The notes under the pieces are model-generated. The model was not told where the DNA came from, did no database searches, and saw nothing but the letters and a program-made list of their open reading frames with translations. The position numbers and the translations under genes were made by a program. From positions 1-64,000 of the forward strand of contig JAISKH010000080.1 in NCBI GenBank assembly GCA_031261325.1: a DNA stretch of 64,000 nucleotides, in the 5' to 3' direction. Positions within the stretch are counted from its first letter, which is position 1. Every line of letters begins with the position of its first letter. This document shows positions 7,914-14,755 of the stretch, in pieces. Origin of the DNA: Oscillospiraceae bacterium (GTDB lineage Bacteria > Bacillota > Clostridia > Oscillospirales > Oscillospiraceae).

Positions 7914-8625
7914 TATTTACCTCCCGTATAGCTTCCGCCAAATCAATCCCACCCGTATAAAGCGCCTTGCCGAGAATTGCCCCGTGCAACCCGAGCTTCG
8001 CGAGTGCCGCAACGTCCGCGATTGTCGAAACGCCGCCCGACGCGATAATGTCAAGCCCCAACGCCGCCGCCATGTCGCGGTACAGCGCGAGGTTCGTCCC
8101 ACCCAGCACGCCGTCCTTGGAAATATCCGTGCAGATTATCGTCCGAACGCCGACGCCCTCAAGCTCGCGGCAAAAGTCCATAGCGTCGCGCGCGGAAACC
8201 TCCGTCCAACCCTTGATTGCGACGTGCCCGTCGCGAATGTCCACGCCGACCGCAATCTTATCGCCGAACTCGCGCACAAGCTCCGCAACGAACCCGTCTT
8301 GTGTAATCGCCGCCGTGCCGAGTATCACGCGCAGCGCGCCCGCTTCAATGTATCGCTCCGCAACCTCGCGCGTGCGCACGCCGCCGCCGACCTCAACGGC
8401 AAGACCGCTATCGCCAATCAGCCGCCGAATAGTCTCAATGTTCGCCGTAGTCCCGTCGCGCGCGCCTTGCAAGTCAACAACATGCAAAAACTCCGCGCCC
8501 GCGCCGCGAAACCCGTGCGCAACGGCAAGCGGGTCGTCGCTGTAAACTGTCATCTGCGCGTAGTCGCCGCGCGTCAGCCGAACGGCTTTGCCGTCGTATA
8601 AATCAATAGCCGGATAAATTCTCAT
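7903..8625 (-). CDS. hisA: ProFAR isomerase HisA
   Basis: 240 residues. Isomerises ProFAR to PRFAR in histidine synthesis. The barrel starts with RIYPAIDLYDGKAVRLTRGDY and carries VEVGGGVRT, VILGTAAI, AVGVDIRDGHVAIKGW, CTDISKDGVLGG and IIASGGVS. The ATG at 8625 has GGAG nine bases upstream; the longer frame reaching about 100 codons further has no conserved sequence and crosses the likely promoter. First gene of the four-gene operon; hisG, hisD, hisB, hisC and hisH are not here. Confidence 0.95.
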   Translation of the reverse strand: MRIYPAIDLYDGKAVRLTRGDYAQMTVYSDDPLAVAHGFRGAGAEFLHVVDLQGARDGTTANIETIRRLIGDSGLAVEVGGGVRTREVAERYIEAGALRVILGTAAITQDGFVAELVREFGDKIAVGVDIRDGHVAIKGWTEVSARDAMDFCRELEGVGVRTIICTDISKDGVLGGTNLALYRDMAAALGLDIIASGGVSTIADVAALAKLGLHGAILGKALYTGGIDLAEAIREVNNDN

Positions 8626-8647
8626 TGGCATCATCTCCATAAAACAT

Positions 8648-8676
8648 AGAATACCATACTTCGGAAAAATGCACAA
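8648..8676 (-). promoter_or_regulatory. Candidate promoter of the his operon
   Basis: Minus strand TTGTGC, 17-base spacer, TATTCT preceded by TGG (extended -10). Upstream lies a perfect 7-1-7 dyad GTGCATT-T-AATGCAC (8733-8747) and further copies of TGCACAA, which may be regulatory. No T-box or His-rich leader peptide was recognised. Confidence 0.5.
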
Positions 8677-8746
8677 GAAAAACGCGCATGGAATTGTGCA
8701 TGAAAATACGTATATAAAACGGATTGCGGGACGTGCATTTAATGCA

Positions 8747-8786
8747 CAAAAAACCGCGCGCGTCGGGAAAAACCCGACGCGCGCGG
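8747..8786 (-). terminator. Terminator of rplJ-rplL
   Basis: A perfect 14-bp GC-only stem at 8754-8786 with a 5-base loop, followed on the minus strand by TTTTTT. It lies directly after the rplL stop. Confidence 0.9.
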
Positions 8787-8806
8787 CATGTGTTGTTGCG
8801 ACAGAA

Positions 8807-9184
8807 CTATTTGATTTCGACTTTCGCGCCTGCGGCTTCCAGCTTGCCCTTGACGTCGGCAGCCTCGTCCTTGCTGACGTTCTCCTTGATTTTCGCGGGG
8901 ATAGCTTCGACAAGAGCCTTCGCCTCGGCAAGACCGAGACCCGTAATGCCGCGAACTTCCTTGATAACCTTGATTTTCTCCGCGCCGAAGTCCGTCATGA
9001 CGACGGTGAACTCCGTCTGCTCCTCAACGACTGCCGCAGCAGCCGCGCCGCCACCTGCGGGAGCCGCCAACGCCGCGGCGGAAACGCCGAACTCTTCCTC
9101 AAGCGCGTGGACAAGCTCGGAAAGCTCGATAACTGTAAGTGCCTTGACCTCTTCAATCAAAGCGGTAATTTTTTCACTGGCCAT
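8807..9184 (-). CDS. rplL: Ribosomal protein L7/L12
   Basis: 125 residues, the standard length. Forms the stalk dimers on L10 that recruit translation GTPases. It shows the N-terminal dimerisation helices ([20 protein letters not shown]), the Ala/Gly hinge ([11 protein letters not shown]) and the C-terminal domain with [20 protein letters not shown] and [14 protein letters not shown]. It follows rplJ after a 30-base gap with its own ribosome site and is followed by a strong terminator. Confidence 0.98.
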   Translation of the reverse strand: MASEKITALIEEVKALTVIELSELVHALEEEFGVSAAALAAPAGGGAAAAAVVEEQTEFTVVMTDFGAEKIKVIKEVRGITGLGLAEAKALVEAIPAKIKENVSKDEAADVKGKLEAAGAKVEIK

Positions 9185-9214
9185 TATATCTTTCCTCCTA
9201 ATTAAGTATTTTTG

Positions 9215-9841
9215 TTATTCAGCGGGTGCCGCTTCAACGGCGGGGGCTTCCTCTGCGGGAGCAACTTCTTCAGACGGAGCTTCCGCGACGGGAGCGGCTT
9301 CCTCGACAGGAGCTGCTTCCTCAGCGGGAGCGGCTTCTGCGGCGGGTTCGCCTTGCTTTTCGGCGATTGCCTTGATTACGACGGCGAGACTCGTGATGGG
9401 AGCCAGCATCGTGCCGAGCACCTGCGCGCGCAGGAGAGGCAGCGGCGGGATTGCGGCGAGCTTATTAACCTCGTCCACGGACAGCACCTTGCCGTCCATA
9501 AAACCGCCCTTAATCTCGAAGTGGTTCTGCAGCTTGCCGACGTACTCCTTAATCAGCCGCGCGGAAGCGACGGGGTCGTCGCGATGAACCGCGAGCGCGG
9601 TCGTGCCGTTAAGCAGCGGGTCAAGCCCGTCCAAACCGACATTCTTGATTGCGAAGCGCAGCAGCGTGTTCTTGACAACGCCGTAATCGACATTCTCCTT
9701 GCGCAGACGCGCGCGCATTTCCGTGTCCTCGGCGACGGTGATACCCGAGTAATCCACGAGAACGCCCGCCGCGCTGCCGAGCTTGTCCGTAAGCGTTGCG
9801 ACGACGGCTTTCTTCTCTTCCAATACTTTTGCGTTTGGCAT
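9215..9841 (-). CDS. rplJ: Ribosomal protein L10 with Ala/Glu/Pro-rich C-terminal tail
   Basis: 208 residues, versus about 165-175 for most L10 proteins. The body anchors the L7/L12 stalk to 23S rRNA and runs from PNAKVLEEKKAVVATL through GVLVDYSGITV, GVVKNTLLRFA and LAAIPPLPLLRAQVLGTM. The last 49 residues after AIAEKQGEP are a low-complexity tail of Ala, Glu, Pro and Val, absent from the usual family. The ATG has GGAGGTG upstream. Expected to be autoregulated by L10-L12 binding to the leader RNA. Unusually, rplK and rplA are not upstream; a tyrosine recombinase gene is. Confidence 0.96.
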   Translation of the reverse strand: MPNAKVLEEKKAVVATLTDKLGSAAGVLVDYSGITVAEDTEMRARLRKENVDYGVVKNTLLRFAIKNVGLDGLDPLLNGTTALAVHRDDPVASARLIKEYVGKLQNHFEIKGGFMDGKVLSVDEVNKLAAIPPLPLLRAQVLGTMLAPITSLAVVIKAIAEKQGEPAAEAAPAEEAAPVEEAAPVAEAPSEEVAPAEEAPAVEAAPAE

Positions 9842-9854
9842 GTTTTCACCTCCG

Positions 9855-10002
9855 TTATTGTGGGTTCCCAATTGACGCGCGTAACAAAAAGCCCCCGTAT
9901 CCGAAAGACACGGGAGACACAGCAAACATATAAAATGTAAGCCTTCCTCGGCGGGGATTACGTATGCAACCGCAGTTGCGCAACCCGCTGTCTTTGAAAC
10001 GC
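9855..10002 (-). ncRNA. L10 leader (autoregulatory leader of rplJL)
   Basis: The untranslated region between promoter and rplJ contains a GACAGCGGGTTG segment and CCCGCCGAGG that match my recollection of the conserved kink and loop sequences of the L10 leader. A GTGTCTCCCGTGTC / GGATACGGGGGC hairpin with TTTTTG then forms a terminator-like structure. In this RNA class, L10-(L12) binding reduces expression. Assigned from sequence pattern and position; no covariance search was possible. Confidence 0.72.
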
Positions 10003-10008
10003 TTGATT

Positions 10009-10037
10009 ACAATACCAGACCCGCGCCGATTTGTCAA
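10009..10037 (-). promoter_or_regulatory. rplJL promoter
   Basis: Minus strand TTGACA, 17-base spacer, TATTGT. The likely start lies near 10001, at the beginning of the leader RNA. Confidence 0.75.
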
Positions 10038-10046
10038 GCACTATTT

Positions 10047-10949
10047 TCAACTTTTATCCCGACGAGCGCGCGGGTGCGCCTTCAAGTATGTATCCTTCAG
10101 TTGCCGCCGCACAACGCTCGCGTAAACCTGCGTGGAAGCCGCGCCCGCGTGTCCCAGCATCTCCTGTAACTGCCGAATGTCCACGCCGTTTTCCAGCATG
10201 TGCGTCGCGAACGAGCTGCGCAGCAGAGTGGGCGTAATCTCGCGCGTAATCCCCGCGCGCTCCCCGTAACGCCGAATAAGCTTCCAAAACCCCTGACGCG
10301 ACATGCGCGCGCCATCGGTATTGACAAACAGCGCGTCGCCGCCATCCGCCGAAAGCATACGCCCGCGCGCGTTCGCGACATACTCCGAAACCGCCCTGAC
10401 GGCGGCGGGATACAACGGAATATCGCGATTGTCGGCGCGGCACCGCAAAAGCCCCGTCGCGAGGTTTACGTCCGAGCAATCAAGCGCGACAAGCTCGCTC
10501 GCGCGTAGCCCCGTCGCGTACAGCAATTCCAGCATTGCCTTGTCGCGCAGACCTTTCGGGTCATTGCGGCGCGGCTGCTCAAGCAGCAGGGCAACCTCGC
10601 CGCTCGTCAGCACTTCGGGAAGCTTGCGCTTCGGCTTGACGACGGAAACGCCAGCCGCAGGGTTCACCGCAACCGCGTCCGCGCCCTCCAAGTACTCAAA
10701 TAGCCGCCGAACAGAAGCGACGGCGCGCGAAAGCGTTGCGGCGGAACGCCCAAGCCCTCGCAGCGCGTCCAAGTAGGCGCGCACCGTATCCTCCGTGACG
10801 CTCGACAGCTCAACGCCGCGCTCGTCCAAGTACGCGGCAAACCGTCGCGCGTCGCCGACGTAGTTCGACCGCGTGGCGGTACTCACGCCCGAATCCGCCA
10901 GAAACCGCTCAAACGCGTCGATAGCCTCACGCACAAACACTCGCCCCAC
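10047..10949 (-). CDS. xerD: XerC/XerD-type tyrosine recombinase with altered catalytic residues
   Basis: 300 residues, the size of XerC/D, which resolve chromosome dimers at dif. The N-terminal SAM-like domain (about 5-90) and the C-terminal catalytic domain (110-295) are complete. Of the catalytic set, R149 (ATGLRASEL), R244, H267 (LGHAG) and Y276 (QVYASV) are present. The His of HxxR is Thr: ITPTLLRSSFATH (T241) instead of TPHxLRH, with Ser at the following His. The GKGNKxR hairpin with catalytic Lys reads RCRADNRDIP. Activity may therefore be reduced or lost. It follows spoIIM by 6 bases, as in the spoIIM-ripX neighbourhood of Bacillus. The GTG start is chosen; GTG at codon 6 is also possible. 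Confidence 0.85.
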   Translation of the reverse strand: MGRVFVREAIDAFERFLADSGVSTATRSNYVGDARRFAAYLDERGVELSSVTEDTVRAYLDALRGLGRSAATLSRAVASVRRLFEYLEGADAVAVNPAAGVSVVKPKRKLPEVLTSGEVALLLEQPRRNDPKGLRDKAMLELLYATGLRASELVALDCSDVNLATGLLRCRADNRDIPLYPAAVRAVSEYVANARGRMLSADGGDALFVNTDGARMSRQGFWKLIRRYGERAGITREITPTLLRSSFATHMLENGVDIRQLQEMLGHAGAASTQVYASVVRRQLKDTYLKAHPRARRDKS

Positions 10950-10955
10950 TTTCTG

Positions 10956-11639
10956 TTACATCATCGCCGCAAACCGCCCCGCGAGCAGCGGCATCAAAAA
11001 CGTCTCGCATAACGCCGCAACGCACAGCGCGGACGCGATAAATAATAGCATCGTCAAAAACCCGCGCCGCGCCGAACGCGCGCTCCTGTGCGCCGCGAGT
11101 AAGAGCAATTCGTGCGACATGTCAAACGCCCACACGGAAGCCGCGAAAAAGCACGGTATCGTAATAACAGCCGTCGGCGCGAACAGCGCGAGCGCGGGCG
11201 CAATCCCCGCCGTACCCATGGCGCGCACTATGGCGGATACCGAATAGCACAGGAAAAACCCGCGCACCCCCGCGAGCAACGGCACAAGCGCAACTCCAGG
11301 CAGCGTCAGTCCAAGCAGCAGCGCGGCGAGCACGTAACGGCTCACGCTCCACAGGCTCATAAGATACGACCGCGAAACGGCGGAGTTTACGAACAGCTCT
11401 CCGAGCTGCGCGGAAATCGCGCCGCCCGAGGGAATAAGCCCCGCGCCGATAATTCCCGCCGCGCACCCGCCGAGAAACAGCGCGGAGCACAGCGCAACGC
11501 CGAGCTGTTGAGTGCGCGTCGCCGTCGAAGCGGCGGACGCCGAACGCGCGGGCAATGTCCGCGCGGCAACCGAACGCGTTGACGGATTCCCGAAACCTCT
11601 GCCGACACCGCCCCTGCCGGTAAGAATGCTTTTGTTCAT
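10956..11639 (-). CDS. spoIIM: SpoIIM-like (DUF95) membrane protein
   Basis: 227 residues. SpoIIM is part of the peptidoglycan-degrading DMP complex that drives engulfment in sporulation. The protein has a basic Ser/Arg-rich N terminus (about 1-40), then five or so hydrophobic helices, with Gly/Ala-rich membrane segments such as GVALCSALFLGGCAAGIIGAG, and a late AFDMSHELLLLAA segment. Family assignment rests on this profile and on the adjacent XerD-type gene, an arrangement seen near fur/ripX in Bacillus. The ATG at 11639 has GGGGTG seven bases upstream; a TTG two codons earlier is less likely. A 7-bp hairpin overlaps the ribosome site. No other DMP genes are in the window. Confidence 0.65.
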   Translation of the reverse strand: MNKSILTGRGGVGRGFGNPSTRSVAARTLPARSASAASTATRTQQLGVALCSALFLGGCAAGIIGAGLIPSGGAISAQLGELFVNSAVSRSYLMSLWSVSRYVLAALLLGLTLPGVALVPLLAGVRGFFLCYSVSAIVRAMGTAGIAPALALFAPTAVITIPCFFAASVWAFDMSHELLLLAAHRSARSARRGFLTMLLFIASALCVAALCETFLMPLLAGRFAAMM

Positions 11640-11722
11640 CACCAATCACCCCATATAAGAATATGGGACGAGCAGGCAAAACATTACACCGCAAAAATAT
11701 CTTTCGCGGAAACAATATGTCC

Positions 11723-11751
11723 ACTATAATCCCGCCCGCGCCGCAAATCAA
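11723..11751 (-). promoter_or_regulatory. spoIIM-xerD promoter
   Basis: Minus strand TTGATT, 17-base spacer, TATAGT. The leader then holds CCCATAT-AAGA-ATATGGG (11650-11667, plus strand), whose one arm contains the G run of the ribosome site. Confidence 0.6.
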
Positions 11752-11772
11752 GAAAAAAGTTGAAAAACATGC

Positions 11773-11801
11773 TTGACAAACTGTAACCTACCTGTTACAC
11801 T
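11773..11801 (+). promoter_or_regulatory. feoAB promoter with clustered dyads
   Basis: TTGACA, 17-base spacer, TACACT. Three dyads crowd it: GTAAC-N6-GTTAC (11783-11798) over the -10, CTAAC-CA-GTTAG (11802-11813) and TTAG-T-CTAA (11810-11818) at the start region. This looks like an operator for an iron-responsive repressor (Fur or DtxR family); which one is not known. Confidence 0.7.
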
Positions 11802-11873
11802 CTAACCAGTTAGTCTAAACAAACTGATGCCGCACATAAAAGCGCGCGGCTTGAAGAACAGGGGAGGGCGCAT

Positions 11874-12095
11874 ATGGGAACACTCAAGGCGGTAAAAATC
11901 GGCAAAACGGCTCGCGTCGTCAGAATCGGCGGCGAGGGCGCGTTGAAGCGACGCATAATGGACATGGGAATCACGCGCGGAGTGGAGATTACGGTGCGCA
12001 AGGTCGCGCCGCTCGGCGACCCGATTGAGGTCACGTTGCGCGGATACGAGTTGTCGCTCCGCAAGGCGGACGCGGAGCTTATCGAGGTGGAATAA
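11874..12095 (+). CDS. feoA: Ferrous iron transport protein A
   Basis: 73 residues, SH3-like fold. FeoA helps FeoB take up Fe(II). The conserved pattern is visible: LKRRIMDMGITRGVEITV followed by APLGDPIEVTLRGYELSLRK. The GGGAGGG ribosome site lies just before the ATG. It is 84 bases upstream of feoB and shares the repressor-like promoter. Confidence 0.93.
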   Translation: MGTLKAVKIGKTARVVRIGGEGALKRRIMDMGITRGVEITVRKVAPLGDPIEVTLRGYELSLRKADAELIEVE

Positions 12096-12179
12096 CGGCA
12101 TATGGGTGCGTTTACCGCACCCAACAAAAAGCGGAGCAATTAGCCTACACTAACCGTATAAACATAGGAGGAAGGGAAA

Positions 12180-14441
12180 ATGGCAATAAAAATCGCGCTT
12201 GCCGGCAACCCGAACAGCGGCAAAACCACGCTGTTCAACGCGCTTACCGGCTCGAACCAATTCGTCGGCAACTGGCCCGGCGTAACGGTCGAAAAGAAAG
12301 AGGGACAGCTAAAGGGCAGCAAGGACATCACAATCGTTGACCTGCCGGGCATATACTCGCTGTCGCCCTACACATTAGAGGAAGTCGTCGCCCGTAATTT
12401 CCTGATTGACGAACGCCCCGACGCGATACTCAACATCGTGGACGGCACGAATCTGGAGCGCAACCTGTATCTCACGACACAGCTCGCCGAAATAGGTATC
12501 CCGATAGTAATCGCAATCAACATGATGGACATCGTTCAAAAGAGCGGCGACAAGATTAACACGGACCAGCTCGCCAAGGAACTCGGTTGCCAAGTCGTAC
12601 CAATCTCCGCGCTGAAAGCCGAGGGCGTGGTGGAAGCGGCGCAGCTCGCCGCAAGCGTCGCGGGCAGCGACAAGCCAATACAGCACCACAGCTTTTCGGG
12701 CAGCGTCGAACACGCGCTCGCCCACATCGAGGAAGCTCTTCTGCACGATATGCCCGACGAACAGCAGCGTTGGTACGCGGTAAAGCTGTTTGAGCGCGAC
12801 CCGAAGGTCATCGCCAAGCTCGGCGTTGAACCGAAATGGCTCGAGCATATCGAGCGCGACATATCTGACTGCGAAAAAGAGCTTGACGACGACAGCGAGA
12901 GCATCATCACGACAGAGCGCTACAACTACATAGATTCAATAATCGAGCGGTGCCGCGTAATAAAAAGCCGTGGCAGGCTCACGACCTCCGATAAAATTGA
13001 CAAGGTAGTCACGAACAGATTTTTGGCGTTGCCGCTGTTTGCGCTTATTATGTTCATCGTGTATTTCGTCTCCGTCTCCACAGTCGGCGCGATAGCGACC
13101 GATTGGGCGAACGAGGGACTGTTCGGAGACGGCTGGTACGTCCTCGGAATCGGGCGCGGAGCCTACGACGAAGCGGTGGAGCAATACGACGCGGGCGAGC
13201 TTGCGGAGGAACCGGAACCTGCCGACTTCGGACCGTACATTCAGGGCATTCCGACGCTGATTGGCTACGCGCTTGAAAAAGCGGATACCGCCGAATGGTT
13301 GCAGGGGCTGATACTTGACGGTATAGTCGCGGGCGTGGGCGCGGTGCTCGGTTTCGTGCCGCAAATGCTTGTACTGTTCATATTCCTCGCGTTTTTGGAG
13401 GCGTGCGGTTACATGGCGCGCATCGCGTTCATCATGGATAGGCTGTTCCGCAGATTCGGACTGTCGGGCAAGTCGTTTATCCCGATTCTCATCGGCACGG
13501 GCTGCGGCGTTCCGGGCATAATGGCTTCCCGCACAATCGACGGCGACAGCGACCGCAAAATGACGATTATCACAACGACATTCATACCGTGCAGCGCGAA
13601 GCTCCCCGTCATCGCGCTCATAGCCGGTTCAATGTTTAACGGCGCGTGGTGGGTCGCGCCGAGCGCGTACTTCATCGGCATAGCCGCAATCGTCTGCTCG
13701 GGAGTAATCCTCAAGAAAACGCGCCTGTTCGCGGGCGACGTCGCGCCGTTCATCATGGAACTGCCCTCGTACCACATGCCGACGGTCATCAACATTTTGC
13801 GCAGCATGTGGGAGCGCGGCTGGTCGTTCATCAAAAAGGCGGGCACAATTATCCTACTCGCGACGGTGTTCGTGTGGTTCACCTCCGGCTTCGGTTGGAC
13901 GGACGGCAAATTCGGCATGGTTGACATGCCGGACAGCATACTCGCCAAAATCGGCGGCGGAATCGCTTGGATATTCTCTCCGCTCGGTTGGGGTAACTGG
14001 AAAGCCACGGTTGCCGCGATAACGGGGCTTATCGCCAAGGAGAACATCGTAGGCACGCTCGCCGTACTATATAACGGCAGCGCGGAGGAGGGCGTCGCGC
14101 TCTGGTCCGCTTTCGCGGCGGAATTTACGGCACTCAGCGCGTACTCGTTCCTGCTGTTCAACCTTCTGTGCGCGCCGTGCTTTGCGGCGATAGGCGCGAT
14201 ACGGCGCGAGATGAATAATCGCCGCTGGTTCTGGATAGCCGTCGGCTACCAATGCGGCTTCGCGTACATCGTCGCAACGGCGGTTTACCAAATCGGCAAC
14301 GTGCTCACGGGCGGAACCTTCGGCATCGGCTTAGTCGCCGCGCTCGTGATAATCGCGCTGTTCATCGCCGCGCTCACACGGAAGCCGTGGAACCCGAACA
14401 AGAAAGTAAATGTGAAGCAAACCGTTTCCGCAAATCGGTAA
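12180..14441 (+). CDS. feoB: Ferrous iron transport protein B
   Basis: 753 residues. Membrane Fe(II) transporter with an N-terminal GTPase domain: G1 GNPNSGKTTLFN, G3 DLPGIYSLSPYTLEE, G4 NMMD and G5-like SALKAEG, then a helical regulatory segment to about residue 270. The membrane part has the Gate motifs (MARIAFIMDRLFRRFGLSGKS, IGTGCGVPGIMASR, FIPCSAKLPVIAL, LIAKENIVGTL, APCFAAIGAIRREM). A loop between the first two helices (about 320-365) is long and acidic. Preceded by GGAGG. Oxygen-poor habitats favour this system. Confidence 0.97.
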   Translation: MAIKIALAGNPNSGKTTLFNALTGSNQFVGNWPGVTVEKKEGQLKGSKDITIVDLPGIYSLSPYTLEEVVARNFLIDERPDAILNIVDGTNLERNLYLTTQLAEIGIPIVIAINMMDIVQKSGDKINTDQLAKELGCQVVPISALKAEGVVEAAQLAASVAGSDKPIQHHSFSGSVEHALAHIEEALLHDMPDEQQRWYAVKLFERDPKVIAKLGVEPKWLEHIERDISDCEKELDDDSESIITTERYNYIDSIIERCRVIKSRGRLTTSDKIDKVVTNRFLALPLFALIMFIVYFVSVSTVGAIATDWANEGLFGDGWYVLGIGRGAYDEAVEQYDAGELAEEPEPADFGPYIQGIPTLIGYALEKADTAEWLQGLILDGIVAGVGAVLGFVPQMLVLFIFLAFLEACGYMARIAFIMDRLFRRFGLSGKSFIPILIGTGCGVPGIMASRTIDGDSDRKMTIITTTFIPCSAKLPVIALIAGSMFNGAWWVAPSAYFIGIAAIVCSGVILKKTRLFAGDVAPFIMELPSYHMPTVINILRSMWERGWSFIKKAGTIILLATVFVWFTSGFGWTDGKFGMVDMPDSILAKIGGGIAWIFSPLGWGNWKATVAAITGLIAKENIVGTLAVLYNGSAEEGVALWSAFAAEFTALSAYSFLLFNLLCAPCFAAIGAIRREMNNRRWFWIAVGYQCGFAYIVATAVYQIGNVLTGGTFGIGLVAALVIIALFIAALTRKPWNPNKKVNVKQTVSANR

Positions 14442-14454
14442 AGGAGGCAAAACT

Positions 14455-14604
14455 ATGGGAACATACATTGTAGGCGCAATAGTTTTCGGCATAATTGCCG
14501 CGATAATTGTTACCCGCGTCAGAGCGGCGCGGCGCGGCGAAAGCGGGTGCAGCTGCGGCTGCTCCGGCTGCGACGCGAAGAACGCGTGCGAGACTAAGGA
14601 ATAA
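14455..14604 (+). CDS. FeoB-associated Cys-rich small membrane protein
   Basis: 49 residues. One N-terminal helix (TYIVGAIVFGIIAAIIVT) is followed by a basic stretch and a cysteine cluster, GCSCGCSGCDAKNAC. This is the layout of the small Cys-rich proteins often encoded directly after feoB in Firmicutes. They may handle iron at the membrane, but a role is not established. The ATG follows GGAGG seven bases upstream and lies 13 bases after feoB, followed by a terminator. Confidence 0.88.
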   Translation: MGTYIVGAIVFGIIAAIIVTRVRAARRGESGCSCGCSGCDAKNACETKE

Positions 14605-14615
14605 CCAACGAAAAG

Positions 14616-14638
14616 CACCGCCGAAAGGCGGTGTTTTT
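14616..14638 (+). terminator. Terminator of the feo operon
   Basis: CACCGCC-GAAA-GGCGGTG hairpin followed by TTTTT. Confidence 0.93.
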
Positions 14639-14687
14639 CGCGCGAATAATTCCCCCGTTCGGCGAATCGTGTTCGCGGAATCGGTTA

Positions 14688-14715
14688 TTGCTTTTCCCCC
14701 GAAACGCGGTACAAT
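14688..14715 (+). promoter_or_regulatory. Candidate promoter for the HTH regulator
   Basis: TTGCTT, 16-base spacer, TACAAT, 40 bases before the start codon. Confidence 0.45.
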
Positions 14716-14755
14716 CATAAGTACAATGCGTTGAATATTTGTCGGAGGGTACGTA

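Noticed and set aside
8626..8931. N-terminal extension of HisA up to 8931
   Set aside because: It would run through the rplL terminator and the his promoter, and encodes only arginine-rich non-conserved sequence.
9841..9925. 28-residue upstream extension of L10
   Set aside because: It overlaps the terminator-like hairpin of the leader, and the ATG at 9841 has a strong ribosome site and begins the conserved sequence.
11640..11873. Possible replication origin where gene direction changes from minus to plus
   Set aside because: No dnaA, dnaN or DnaA-box cluster is present. The region is explained by the divergent spoIIM and feo promoters.
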